DNA of 64,000 bases from Canna indica (Eukaryota; Streptophyta; Magnoliopsida; Zingiberales; Cannaceae). Position numbers and translations under genes: made by a program. A model generated the notes under the pieces. It was given only the letters and a program-made list of their open reading frames with translations. It searched no databases and was not told the DNA's origin. Of the stretch, positions 44,275 to 56,089 are shown piece by piece. The stretch's first letter is position 1. Each line of letters starts with the position of its first letter. The stretch lies in the NCBI GenBank assembly GCA_034359265.1, contig CP136893.1, forward strand, positions 20,592,001 to 20,656,000, given 5' to 3'.

Positions 44275-44660
44275 TAGGTCATCAGCAACGGCTTTCCCAC
44301 GGGCGTCCGTGGGAAAGCCGTTGCTAAAAGTGTATCGAGAGCCGTTGCTGATGACCTACAGCAACGGCTTAGCGACGGAGTTTTACTAACGGTCTTGCTA
44401 CGGACTCATCGGCCGTTGCTATTAATGGTATCAGCAACGGCTCCGGGTCTGTGGCAAAACCGTTGCTGATAATATTTTTAGCGACGGCCCAGCGGCCGTT
44501 GCTGATAATGTTTTGAGCGACGGCCCGAGCGGCCGTTGCTGATCCGTTGCTAAGTCATCAGCAACGCGACTTTCTGTCACGGCGCTATTGCAACGGCTCA
44601 GCCGTTGCTGATGCTCTTCAGCAACGGCTCCGCAACGGCATCAGCCGTTGCTGATGACCA
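44275..44660 (+). repeat. 3' subterminal repeats of the CACTA element
   Basis: Dense copies of CAGCAACGGC and its complement. It includes a perfect 18-bp inverted repeat AGCAACGGCTTTCCCACG (44284-44301) with its complement at 44308-44325, separated by six bases. Confidence 0.9.
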
Positions 44661-44674
44661 TTTTTCTAGTAGTG

Positions 44675-44688
44675 TAGTACAGTCCACA
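44675..44688 (-). mobile_element. First 14 bases of the LTR interrupted by the CACTA element
   Basis: Read on the minus strand, TGTGGACTGTACTA joins across the CACTA to GTACTTTTGGACCCGGCC, matching TGTGGACTAGACTAGCAC at 12211. It restores the LTR start. Confidence 0.7.
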
Positions 44689-46009
44689 ACCTTTGAGCTT
44701 GGTCGAAGTCTGAAGGACTTCGTGTTGAGCTCTAAGTAGCACTAGCTCGTAACATCAACATGATAGATGGACATCGGCTGGGTTCCTCGACTAATGTGCT
44801 GAACAGGAGGCCTCGGCGAGCATCGGTGTTGCTGCTTCGCGACTCTTCAGTTTCCGCAGTAAATGTGGCGGTTGCTTGAAGAGAAAGGGTGCCTTTCATG
44901 TGTCTGCTGTATGCGCAATCATTAATCCTGATAGGAGGCAATTATGGCCAGAGATTCGATTGTCATCTTCCATGGCACTCGAATGCTTATTGTTAATTAG
45001 CGGTCATGGCCTCGTTAATGGGGAGGTAGCCAATGACCGTTAGAGGGGCGATCCTGCCTAGGCCTATAAAAGCCCCATGCATTTTCATCTTCTGTATGTG
45101 TGAGTTACAGCATGGAGTGGGAGGTATCAAAAATTTTCGTTTCTTTGGGGGTTCAACCTCAGGTTAGTAGTGAGTAGATCAAAGATCGTCGTGAGTTCAC
45201 ATCGCTGGGCTTAAAAGGAGGGTAGGAAGTAAGGGGCCAATTGTGGTGACCAAGATGGTCGGGGACCCGTGGTCGGAAGCCTATGGTGGGTTTGCACCGT
45301 AGGGCTTACGTAGTGGGCGTTTCCTTCACCACAAAGTAGAGAGGGGTGTTGTGTTGCCTCCCGTTTGGAAATCACAACTGTCGAATGCCTACTCCTCTTT
45401 GTCAATGATAGTTCCAAGTCTTTCTGTGTTGGGCCTACTATTGGCGGTATCAAAGCTAATGGAACCGGTCTTAGAGACCTAATAATTGACCTCACCCTGC
45501 TTTAGTGGTGATGTCGACATCTGCTTATGGTCCATCAATGTGGCTTCCTTGTCGGTGTCCAACTTCTTGCCTTCGGAAGTCATCATATGTGACTATGCCT
45601 AGAAGAGGATTTTTTCTTCATTGTCGATTCTTCTTCCTTTTCTGATGGTGGTTCTTTATTGTTGCATCGCTGGAGTGCTTTTCCTCTAGTAGTTATTTTG
45701 TATTGCATACCTCAGTAACTTATTTCTCTGTTTGTAACTCGCCCCTTTGTGGGTCTGTGCGTGTATGTTTACCCTTTGTGGAGCGTTATGGATATAGAAC
45801 AAATTTCTGCCATTGTAATGTTTGTCTTCTATTTTTATTGAGTTGTTCGGCCTTCTTTGGCCTGCATGTTGAGCGGTGTCGATGTTGTGTTGTCGGTTGG
45901 TTTCATCGAGATCGATCATGGGTTCTGCCAAAATCGGAGTTAAGGCTAGGATTACCTGTTTGGCAGTTGTTGGTTCCCTTCGAAGATGTTAGAATTTGGG
46001 AAGATGGAC
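44689..46009. other. Degenerate LTR-element DNA, no intact gene
   Basis: A CTATAAAAGCCCC motif at 45061-45073 with surrounding GC-rich sequence resembles an LTR promoter in plus orientation. A GGTATCAAAGCTAATGG near 45446 could be a decayed tRNA-Met primer site. No conserved protein is visible. The element type is unresolved. Confidence 0.4.
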
Positions 46010-49000
46010 ATTGAGGCCGAAAGTAGTGGCGTCGAGGTCGTGGACCAGATTCGATAAAAATTGAGCTCACGAGGAGTGCGCTTCGAGTCGTTGAGGGTGC
46101 TGGGCCCAAGTCTTAGATGGATCTAAGGTCGAGGACCAGACTCAATGAAAATCGAGCTCGCGAGGAGCACGCTTCGGGTCGTTGAGAGTGTGGGAGCTCG
46201 TTAATGGTGCTGATGGTCGAGGATCACACTCGAGGTTTGTGCTCACTTAGAGCGAGCCAGACTCATAGGAGCCGAAGGCCACATTTAGGGCCGAGGACCG
46301 TGCTTGGGGTCAAGCCGAGCTTGTAGGGAGTGTATGGCTGGACCGCGCTTGGGGTCATTCTCATTTAGAGTAAGTCAGACTCATACGAGCTGGAGGCCGT
46401 ATTTAGGGCTGAGGACAGCGCCTGGGGTCAAGCCGAGCGCATGGGGAGTGAAGGGAAGGATCGTGCCCGGGGTCGTTGAGAGCTATCGTGGGAGCTCATT
46501 TAGTGGTTCTGAGGTTGAGGACCACGCTTTAGAGTTGAGGGAGTGAGAGCCTGCGAGTGGTGACCAAGGCTGAAGACCCTGCTTAGGGTCAAGTCAAACT
46601 TATCGAGGAGTGTAAGACAGGACCGCGCTTGGGGTCGTTGAGAGCGTGGAGATCGTTTAGTGGCGTCGAGGACGAGGACCACGCTTGAGAGTTGAGGGTG
46701 TGAGAGTCCGAGAGTGGCGACTGAGGCTGAAGACCGCGCTTGGGGTCAAGCCGAGCTCGCCGAGGAGCTTAAGGCAAGACCGCATCTGGGGTCGTTGAGA
46801 GCGTTAGAGCTCGTTTGGTGGTGGTAAGTCCAAGGATCACACTTGAGAGTTGTGGGCGTGAGAGCCTTAGAGCGGCGGCTGAGGCTAAAGACCGCGCTTG
46901 TGTCGAGCTCGTCGAGGAGCGTAAGACAGGACTGACGCTTGGGGTCGTTGAGAGTGTGGGGGCTCGTTTAGTGGCACTGAGGTTGAGGGCCACGCTTGAG
47001 AGTTATGGGCGTAAGAACCCGAGATCGACTACTGAGGTTGGGGACTGCACTTGGGGTCAAGTCAACATCACTGAGGAGCGTAAGGCAGGACCTCGCCTAG
47101 GGTCATTGAGAGCCTGGGAGATCATTTGGTGGCGCTGAGGCCGAGGAGCATGCTTGAGAGTTGAGGACTTTAAAACCCGACAACGGCGACTAGGGCCAAA
47201 GACCCCACTTGGGGTCAAGCCGAGCTCGTCGAGGAGCGTAAGGCATAACCGTGCCTGGGGTTGTTGAGAGAGTGCGAGCTCGTTTAGTAGCACTGAGGCC
47301 GAGGACTGTGCTTGGGGTCAAGCTGAGCTCGCCGAGGAGCGTAATGCAGGACCGCGCCTGGGGTCGTTGAGAGTATGGGAGCTAATTTAGTGGCACTGAG
47401 GCCGATGACCACGCTTGAGAGTTGAGAGTGTGAGAGCCTGAGAGTGGCGATTGAAGCTGAAGACAACGCTTGGGGTAAAGCTGCTCTTGCTGAGAAGCGT
47501 AAGGCAGGATTATGCATGGTGTCATTGAGAGCGTGGAATCTCGTTTGGTGGTGTTGAGGCCGAGGACCACACTTGAGAGTTGAGGGCGTGAGAGCTTGAG
47601 AGCGGCGATTGAGGTCGAAGACCGTGCTTGGGTAAAGCCGAGCTCATCGAGGAGAAAAAGGCGAGACCGCGTTTGGGATCGTTGAGAGTGTGAGAGCTCA
47701 TTTAATAGCACTAAGGCCAAGGACCATTCTTGAGAGTTGAGGGTGTGAGATCCTGAGAGCGGCGAGGTTCCTATCATAGTTCGTTGGGTGTTTGTGCAGC
47801 AACCATAAATTCCCTAGGTGTATGTGCAAAGTTGTAAAAGAAAGATAATGATCTTTATTAATATGAGCAAAAAATTGCCAATACAGTAGAGTTGTCCTGA
47901 GTGGAGTGCTTGCTTCATGCGTAATTACGCCTCGCTAGGTTTTAGAAGAGAGGAATAGTGGTGTTGTCCATTATTGGCTAAAAGAGAGCGAGCTCCTTCT
48001 AGCCTGAGTGAGCTCTGATTCATATTGCTTGCTCGGGTGGTCTTCAGCTTTCGGGTTATCCCTAGGTCGGGGCTGCTTTTGAGCACTTCAGTTGGCATTC
48101 GTGGGGTCGTTGAGAGCTATCGTGGGAGCTCATTTAGTGGTTTTGAGGTTGAGGACCACGCTTTAGAGTTGAGGGAGTGAGAGCCTGCGAGTGGTGACCA
48201 AGGCTGAAGACCCTGCTTAGGGTCAAGTCAAACTTATCGAGGAGTGTAAGACAGGACCGCGCTTGGGGTCGTTGAGAGCGTGGAGATCGTTTAGTGGCGT
48301 CGAGGTCGAGGACCACGCTTGAGAGTTGAGGGTGTGAGAGTCCGAGAGTGGCGACTGAGGCTGAAGACTGCGCTTGGGGTCAAGCCGAGCTCGCCGAGGA
48401 GCTTAAGGCAAGATCGCATCTGGGGTCGTTGAGAGCGTTAGAGCTCGTTTGGTGGCGGTAAGTCCAAGGATCACACTTGAGAGTTGTGGGCGTGAGAGCC
48501 TTAGAGCGGCGGCTGAGGCTAAAGACCGCGCTTGTGTCGAGCTCGTCGAGGAGCGTAAGACAAGACTGACGCTTGGGGTCGTTGAGAGTGTGGGAGCTCG
48601 TTTAGTGGCACTGAGGTTGAGGGCCACGCTTGAGAGTTGTGGGCGTAAGAACCCGAGATCGACTACTGAGGTTGGGGACTGCACTTGGGGTCAAGTCAAC
48701 ATCACTGAGGAGTGTAAGGCAGGACCTCGCCTAGGGTCGTTGAGAGCGTGGGAGATCATTTGGTGGCGCTGAGGCCGAGGAGCATGCTTGAGAGTTGAGG
48801 ACTTTAAAACCCGACAACGGCGACTAGGGCCAAAGACCCCACTTGGGGTCAAGCCGAGCTCGTCGAGGAGCGTAAGACATAACCGTGCCTGGGGTTGTTG
48901 AGAGAGTGCGAGCTCGTTTAGTGGCACTGAGGCCGAGGACTGTGCTTGGGGTCAAGCTGAGCTCGCCGAGGAGCGTAATGCAGGACCGCGCCTGGGGTCG

Positions 49001-49735
49001 TTGAGAGTGTGGGAGCTAATTTAGTGGCACTGAGGCCGAGGACCACGCTTGAGAGTTGAGAGTGTGAGAGCCTGAGAGTGGCGATCGAAACTGAAGACCA
49101 CGCTTGGGGTAAAGCTGCTCTCGCTGAGAAGCGTAAGGCAGGATTATGCATGGTGTCATTGAGAGCGTGGAATCTCGTTTGGTGGTGTTGAGGCCGAGGA
49201 CCACACTTGAGAGTTGAGGGCGTGAGAGCTTGAGAGCGGCGATTGAGGTCGAAGACCGTGCTTGGGTAAAGCCGAGCTCATCGAGGAGAAAAAGGCGAGA
49301 CCGCGTTTGGGATCGTTGAGAGTGTGAGAGCTCATTTAATAGCACTAAGGCCAAGGACCATTCTTGAGAGTTGAGGGTGTGAGATCCTGAGAGCGGCGAG
49401 GTTCCTGTCATAGTTCGTTGGGTGTTTGTGCAGCAACCATAAATTCCCTAGGTGTATGTGCAAAGTTGTAAAAGAAAGATAATGATCTTTATTAATATGA
49501 GCAAAAAACTGCCAATACAGTAGAGTTGTCCTGAGTGGAGTGCTCGCTTCATGCGTAATTACGCCTCGCTAGGTTTTAGAAGAGAGGAATAGTGGTATTG
49601 TCCATTAGTGGCTAAAAGAGAGCGAGCTCCTTCTAGCCTGAGTGAGCTCTGATTCATATTGCTTGCTCGGGTGGTCTTCAGCTTCCGGGTTATCCCTAGG
49701 TCGGGGCTGCTTTTGAGCACTTCAGTTGGCATTCG
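46010..49735. repeat. Array of about 160-bp degenerate repeats
   Basis: Units with GAGGACCACGCTTGAGAG, GAGCCTGAGAGCGGCGA, CTTGGGGTCAAGCCGAGCTC and GGTCGTTGAGAGCGTGGG recur about every 155-165 bases with substitutions. Open frames on both strands are a product of this periodicity. The unit family may be the 3' part of the gypsy element whose protease lies at 49822-50013. Confidence 0.85.
46471..49735. repeat. 1,634-bp tandem segmental duplication
   Basis: Segment 46471-48101 is repeated at 48105-49735 with constant offset 1,634 and only scattered substitutions, including the non-repetitive 47770-48101 part. Close similarity implies a recent event. The joint lies at a run of G residues (48103-48106). 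Confidence 0.92.
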
Positions 49736-50013
49736 GGCGATCATTTGTCGAGGAATACCAAGTGCGCCTAGTGGGGCAGAGCAATTGGTTCCTCCCTTGG
49801 TCTAGCCATGCATCTTTTGTTTTAATCGTTGTAGTATTGATGGGCTTCTTTCTGGTCGACGTGAAGTACCCCTTCTTTTGTCTCGGAGACAGGGAACATG
49901 AGCACCAGGTGGGGGGTCGACACGATGTTCCCCTAGTTGTTCAATGAGATTCGTCCTAGGATCATGTACTAGGGACTAGGAATATCAATGAACAGGTACT
50001 GAACATCGATGTT
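49736..50013 (-). pseudogene. Ty3/gypsy protease C-terminal remnant
   Basis: On the minus strand from 50013: VQYLFIDIPSP, stop, YMILGRISLNN, stop, GNIVSTPHLVLMFP, then HVDQKEAHQYYND. This matches the segment between retropepsin and reverse transcriptase in Tat-like gypsy polyproteins (ILGRxxLN, STPHLxxKFP, DQKxAxxCY). Two stops and the absence of reverse transcriptase show decay. It directly abuts the tandem array. Confidence 0.8.
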
Positions 50014-50161
50014 TAGTACATGTTCCTTCTCCTCCTTTTCCCTAATTATCACCCTCTTTCTTGTCCTTTCCCTACTTTATTGAAGAGGAAGTACTTATAA
50101 GGAAGAGGTAAAGGATGAGGAGGTTAGGACACACATTATATTCAAGTTTCGTTTGGACACA

Positions 50162-52637
50162 CATTACTGGGAATATAAGCTTCACCGGCGGCTAATTCCT
50201 TTATTGAGCTGTCGGTGATGACTATCACAACGACGCTAACCGTTGCAACAAGCCGTCGTATATATGTGTCTCTAATAACATGTTACAGCTGCGTTAGCTG
50301 TTGCTGATATTTATTCATCAGCGACGGGTGCCATAGTTGTCACTGATATTTAATTATCATCAGTGGCCCGCAGCCATCGCTGAATATTATAACCTATGCT
50401 GCCCAGGCCATCGGCTAGTTACAATACGCTTTCAGCGATAGCTTAGTGACGGCTAATCGTTGGTAGGCCGTTGCTGAAGTTTTTATCCTATAATTGAAAA
50501 AATAAAAAATTTGAAAATATATGTATACATCAATTTATTCCTAAACAATATACACAAACAACTAATGTACACAACATAAAAACACAAACAACCACACAAT
50601 TTATATTTAAATGTCATATACCATCAATGTTATAATCAAACGGAGGCTATCAAGTATCAAAACTAAAGTATATATAAAAATATCAAGTATAATGTAATCA
50701 AAATATACGATAACAAAATCTCACGACTGTGGTGGAGGCTATAAAGGATGAGGCAGCGGAGTCTCGAACGATTGAGTCAGGAGCGTCGATTGGGTCGAGG
50801 AGGACGACTCAAACATCAGAGGTATATGAATGGCGACAGAGTGAGCTGCAATCTGCGTCAAGAACGCATGAATGTTCTCCGTCATCTGTCTCTGTGCATC
50901 CATCATATATCTTTGCTCATCCATCGTCCATCTATGCTTCTCCATCGTCCGTCTCCACTCATCTATTTTTTGTCTCTACTATGCAACCTTGGACTCCAAG
51001 GATGCTATCTGGGACGTGGAGGGCCGCTCACCTGCAACAGGAGGGGTCAGTGCCCCAAGTGGCCCCAACACAGGTAGTGCATGGCCATTGTCTCCAAAGT
51101 CAACCCATGCTACATGGTAAAAGTCACCTTACGACGTTCCTCCGCGCTAGGTGATGGTCCTTGTGTATGTCTCATACACGAGTTTATTTTCTGTATCATA
51201 ATTTCTTTAACTACATATATAAACTATAAATAAAAATTGCTTAAACCAAATATATATACTTACCACGATGATCGCGGCCCTCCTATCAACGTAGTCCTCT
51301 GCCCCATGTCGCCGATTGTGAGTGCGCTCGAATACCTCCATCGGTGAGGGGCGGTGGACGGTGCCATCCTCCTCCACTCGCGCCTAACATTTAAAAACAA
51401 ATACATTAGTACAATCACAATATATAGATGGAGCCACCAGTGTGGCGTGTCCCCGAGCCCTTCGCCCTAGACATGCAGTTTCTAGTCGTAGTGCGGGAGA
51501 GCTCTTGCCACTCCTCGATCGGATGCCCACCGCTCAATGAGCTGGACACACGTAACCGCATGAATCCACTTGAGGTCATGCCCTCGAGTCTGCGCAATGT
51601 GCATGGCCCCAAGCCATCTCATCATGGTGGTCCGAGCCCGGTTCAGCTACTCATTGTAGCGACCGTGGACAATCGACTCCCACACGCTCTCTACAAAGGG
51701 CGTCTGATCATTGGCCTATGTATAGTGAGCCTACAAAAAAAATATTAGTACCGATCGATATTTATAATTATCATTGATTTACTAAAAAAATATGTATCTC
51801 AACTCTCGCCAAAGAAGATAAACATGATCGCGGGGCACGCGAGACCATGTAGGTCACACCTCGTGCATGAATCGTCATATTGTCCCCGCTATAGTGCGAG
51901 AGACATTCTCTTGCTCAAAATATACACAAAATAATTAACACTAATTAACAATTAATAATAATTAACCCTAAATTAACACAAAATAAAAAAAATAAAAAAA
52001 TAATGCTGGCCGGCAGGGCCCGAAACCTAGGGTTTCAGCCCTAGTTGTCCGAAGAGGGGGAGGGAGGGGATTACCTAAAGGGGAGATCATTGGCGGCCTA
52101 GAGATTGACCAGGGAGACCTTGGGATAGTGGCGCATGCGAGAAAAGCGATTACGAATGGAGATCTGGGGTGATGGAGATGCCAGTGACGACTACAAATCG
52201 CGGTGACGATGGCAAGGGAGACCTAGGGGTGAAGGAGATGACGATGATGATGAGAAATTTGGGCGGGCGATGATGAGGCAGAGAGAGTGAGAAGATAGAG
52301 GAGAGAGCGAGAGAAAGAAGAGGGACGAGCGCGAGTGCAAATAAAAATACTTATCGATGACGGTTGCACCAACCGTCGCTACGACATCCCTGATAAGTGT
52401 TTCATATTCGCGTCGGGTACGCACCATCTACCTATCAGCGACGGTGTGGAGCGGCCATCTTTGAATCATCACACATGTTTATGTAATATGCGACAGTTGC
52501 ACGAGCCGTCACGTAATCGTCGCCGATGTTACATTATGAGCGATGGCTTCTTGGGCCGTGGGTAGGCCGTCGCCGTTAGCAACGGCCTTGTCGGTCGTCA
52601 TTGATACTAGTAGCAATTGAACTACTTTTTAGTAGTG
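50162..52637 (-). mobile_element. Non-autonomous CACTA element, 2,476 bp, TSD ACA
   Basis: The right end reads, inverted, CACTACTAAAAAGTAG; the left end is CATTACTGGGAA, a mutated terminus. ACA flanks both sides (50159-50161 and 52638-52640). Subterminal CCGTTGCTGA-like motifs occur at 50200-50480 and 52360-52610. TNP2 is missing; only a broken second transposase gene remains. Confidence 0.85.
50721..51918 (-). pseudogene. Transposase_24 remnant in the non-autonomous CACTA
   Basis: Minus-strand pieces match the intact gene at 42414-43958: exon-2-like sequence at about 51918-51805 (W-S-R-V-P-R-D-H-V), exon-3-like at 51735-51425 (WQELSRTTTRNCMSRAKGSG then RHTGGS), and the tail down to TGA at 50723-50721. 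Stops and frameshifts interrupt it. The first exon is not recognisable. Confidence 0.75.
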
Positions 52638-52640
52638 ACA

Positions 52641-54540
52641 TCACAAAGAGTTGTGAAAACTATGTATTTTTTTCCCCCATATATATGTTAGATAGGTGAA
52701 GTAAATGTTTTGAGTTTAATTTGAGATTTTTTCAAAAAATAAGGGTCAAAATGCAATGAATACATAATTTATAGAAACAACATGGAATATGACAAAAAAA
52801 GAAACAAAAATATTTAGTTTGATCAACTTTTGTATTCAACTACAACTTTGAGTATGACACCTGCAGTTAGTACTACGCTATACACGTCATAGTTCAAGAC
52901 GACCTAAATTAATTCAAGATAAATTAAAATAATAGGAAAAACCGAAGAATAAGAAAAATAAAAAATAAGAATTTACATGGTTCGGTTCAATGTAATTAAG
53001 CCTACATCTACGAGCGAAGACAATGAATCACTATATACTGAAGATTACAAAGATTATGCAAAGTATTCTCACAAATCCTCACACCGCCGAATTCCCTCTA
53101 TAAATTTTGCTTCCCCAATTCTACAACCCCAATTGTAGCCCCAAAATATATAGATGCACCATACCAAATCGAAGCTCAAAGTCAAAATCGAATTGAGTCC
53201 ATACCGTGGGGGCTCGGCTCTCACACCCAGTAGTTTTGTTTGCTTGCTCCGAGTTGGGCCCATCGGCCCAACCCTTTGCTTTGCAAATAAAAGCTCAATT
53301 TTTCTCCCAATTTAAATCGTGCGAAACTTTCAACGAGGTGAGTTTTAATTAGGATTCAAAATATAATACATCTCAACACGCTATGCCTAGCTAGCTAGGG
53401 GAGGAAAGTTGAAGCATTGCTAAGATGATGAACAATGATTTTCAACTTTTAAAAAAAATCACCCAATTATCTTTACTCTTTATTTTTTTTAAAAAATTAA
53501 AAAATAAGTCTAACCTATTGATTTCTATAATTGATATTGAAAATAATTGGTATTGTAATTTATTTCTTTACGTAGCTATCAAGAGCATTCTCGAGAATCT
53601 TATAATTTCAGCCTTTGTCGTCCTTCTAAAGCAAAACAAAAGGACGTACATTTATATATAATTTGATCATATTGATCTCTTATATATTCCAATATTGCCT
53701 AATTAAATATATAATTAGATATTCATCAACTAATCAATTAATAAGATATGAGACGTGTCAAATAACTCAACTGTTAATTAGAATTGTAGAGGGCCAATCC
53801 ATATTAATTGTTGATGGCGACTTGCACAAGCTATATATGCATGGGAACCACAAGCACGTACGTAGAATAGATTGCACTACTCAAGGATCAAACCCTACGT
53901 AGTTTTGGATATGAAACTTTCGGTACTCCTATGCAAAACTACAAACATTTAAATTATATAGACATTGACAACCCCATCGCTTTGTGATCTCCACGTACAT
54001 ATATATTGATATATAAAGGGTTAAATTAAAATATATATTGTACTGACAAAAAAAGAATGGAACTATAGTAACAACTTTAATTAGTTAGATTTTGTAATAA
54101 TATTATTATTTTAATTTTTTCCAAATTAACGGAAAGGATCATTAGATGAAAATTTACAGTGCATGATTTGATGCAGATATTTGTCCTGTTATTTATTTCC
54201 CCAAAAATAAATATTATTTTAAAGTGTATATAATCTGGAATATGATCAAGGGTTGGGCGGCTGCCTGCAGCAACCGGATATATATATCGTCCACCGCCTA
54301 CTTCCCCTTTCACGTTTCAATCATGGATCTTTAAATTGTATATATTTATATCTATCAAAAGAGCAACTAATTAAATATATTAATTAAAAGAAAAAAAAAT
54401 TCGACGTAACAATACAATAAAGAAAATTAATTGAATAAAACTAAAAGCAGTTGCTACGAAAGAAACGAAAAGAAAAACTGCTCCTCGTATCCGTTTACCG
54501 GGGAAACCGGATAAGAACGAAATAAATGGCACCGACCTCT
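52641..54540 (+). other. Intergenic, upstream of the SWEET gene
   Basis: Mostly AT-rich. The interval 52975-53330 is less so and contains TTCGGTTCAATGTAATTAAG and GTTGGGCCCATCGGCCCAAC (self-complementary, 53254-53273), which resembles a short LTR or TRIM piece. No gene is seen. The proximal part is the presumed promoter. Confidence 0.4.
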
Positions 54541-54546
54541 TCTTCC

Positions 54547-54553
54547 TATATAA
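54547..54553 (+). promoter_or_regulatory. TATA box of the SWEET gene
   Basis: TATATAA lies about 190 bases upstream of the start codon. Transcription from about 54580 would give a leader that includes the CT-rich tract. Confidence 0.6.
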
Positions 54554-54612
54554 ACCACGCTCACAACACCTCTCTCCCTTAATTAATTACACACACAAAC
54601 AAGCACGCACGC

Positions 54613-54645
54613 ACTCTCTCTTTCTCTTTCTCTTTCTCTCTCTCG
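54613..54645 (+). repeat. CT-rich microsatellite in the SWEET 5' leader
   Basis: A (CT)n/(CTTT)n pyrimidine run. Such tracts are common in plant core promoters and leaders (Y-patch, GAGA-type). Confidence 0.85.
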
Positions 54646-54740
54646 CATTCACATAACTGAATGCAAACTAGCGTGATCTCTCGACAACAGGTTAATTGAA
54701 TTAATTACCTGCCGTGTGGCATCATCTCATTTCTCTGCAA

Positions 54741-56089
54741 ATGGAAGTGCTGCATTTCTTGTTTGGCATCTTTGGTCAGTCTTCTTCTTTAATCAATTGC
54801 TCTTCCAATTTCTTCTTCTTTGGATTATTTCTGATCAGTGATTTCTTTATGACTACTTCGGAGTAGGTAACGCCACGGCCCTTTTCCTCTTCTTGTCGCC
54901 AGTGTGAGTGGTCTTCATGGCCTCTTCTTTAAATTCTTTGAGCAATTTGCTTTTATTTGTTGAATTTTGTGTATTTTATTTTATTTTTTAGGGTCACGTT
55001 TCGAAGGATCATCAAGAAGAGATCGACCGAGGATTTCTCCGGCGTTCCCTACAACATGACCCTCCTCAATTGCCTCCTCTCGGCGTGGTACGGCCTGCCG
55101 TTCGTGTCGCCGAACAACATCCTGGTGTCGACGATCAACGGCACCGGCGCGGCCATCGAAGCGGTGTACGTGGTTATCTTCCTTGTGTTCGCTCCCAAGA
55201 AGGTGAAGGCTCGCATGCTGGCGCTGCTCTCCCTCGTGGTATCCATCTTCGCCATCGTCGCCCTCGTCTCCTGTTTCGCCCTCCGCGGCGAGCGCCGCAA
55301 GGTCTTCTGCGGCTTCGCCGCCGCCATCTTCTCCATCTGCATGTACGCGTCGCCCCTCTCCGTCATGGTAATCGATTAATTGTCGCCTCTCTATAAATTA
55401 ATTAGTCAGCGGTGGTGATGAGATGAGTACATATATGCATGTCATTTCTGCAGAGACTGGTGATCAGAACCAAGAGCGTGAAGTACATGCCATTTCTGCT
55501 GTCGCTCTTCGTCTTCTTGTGCGGCACTTCATGGTTCATCTATGGATTACTGGGTGGCGACCCTTTCGTCGCAGTAATTTTTTTTGTCTCTTTAAGCTTT
55601 GTATATTAATTTTTCATTATCATGACAAATATGACAATTGAAGATGAATTATTTGAATTAATTTTATATGTATATAAAGTTTTATTAAATCACTAAATTT
55701 GTTCTATTTTAATCTTTTAGGTTTCGCTTATCATATTTAATTAAACCTTTTTTAAAAACAACATTTTAATTGAGAGAGCCTTCAATTTTTTCTTAAAAGG
55801 ATAAAAAATCTAATATATATGCAAAGTAAAAAATGAATCATAAAGATCAATTTGAAGTGATGAATGATTTCCTGTGCAGGTGCCCAATGGATGTGGGAGC
55901 TTGTTGGGGGCCATGCAGCTGATACTGTACGCAATTTATAGGAACAACAAAGGAGGCAATAAAAGCACAGCCAATGGGACCTCGGAGAACATTAATGGCC
56001 ATGAAGGGAAACCCCCAAATAATAGTGGTTGTGATCAACAAGGCATGGAGAAGAAGCCTCGATCATTTCCAGTAGCAGACCAAGTGTAG
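54741..56089 (+). CDS. SWEET1: SWEET sugar transporter, clade I (SWEET1-like)
   Basis: Five exons: 54741-54774, 54867-54903, 54992-55367, 55454-55573, 55880-56089; 258 residues, all introns GT-AG. SWEETs are bidirectional uniporters for hexose or sucrose; clade I members mostly move glucose at the plasma membrane. Seven membrane segments form two MtN3 triple-helix repeats (about 6-95 and 130-215). Motifs: NATALFLFLSPV, TEDFSGVPY, LLSAWYGLPFVSPNN, NGTGAAIEAVYV, YASPLSVM, KSVKYMPF, GTSWFIYGLLGGDPFVAVPN. The cytosolic tail (from about 215) is hydrophilic and variable. The length is normal for the family (about 240-300). SWEET genes usually have six exons; here what is often two exons appears fused in exon 3. 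Small exons 1 and 2 were placed by splice sites and by the family's N-terminus. Confidence 0.95.

Larger units (their letters stand above)
37396..44674 (+). mobile_element. Complete CACTA (En/Spm) transposon, 7,279 bp, TSD TAG
   Basis: Termini CACTACTAGAAA and TTTCTAGTAGTG form perfect 12-bp inverted repeats, flanked by TAG on both sides (37393-37395 and 44675-44677). Subterminal regions at 37420-37710 and 44275-44660 hold many copies of CAGCAACGGC/CCGTTGCTGA, presumed transposase-binding sites. It carries TNP2 and a second five-exon transposase gene, both open. A 26-bp repeat array and a large foldback precede TNP2. This is the best-preserved element in the window. Confidence 0.96.

Noticed and set aside
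46304..49411. Series of 60-131-codon frames with serine/leucine-rich products, duplicated at a fixed offset
   Set aside because: They track the 160-bp repeats and the 1,634-bp duplication and match no family.
55847..56041. Minus-strand frame opposite the last SWEET exon
   Set aside because: Antisense shadow; the plus-strand exon fits the SWEET C-terminus and splice sites.
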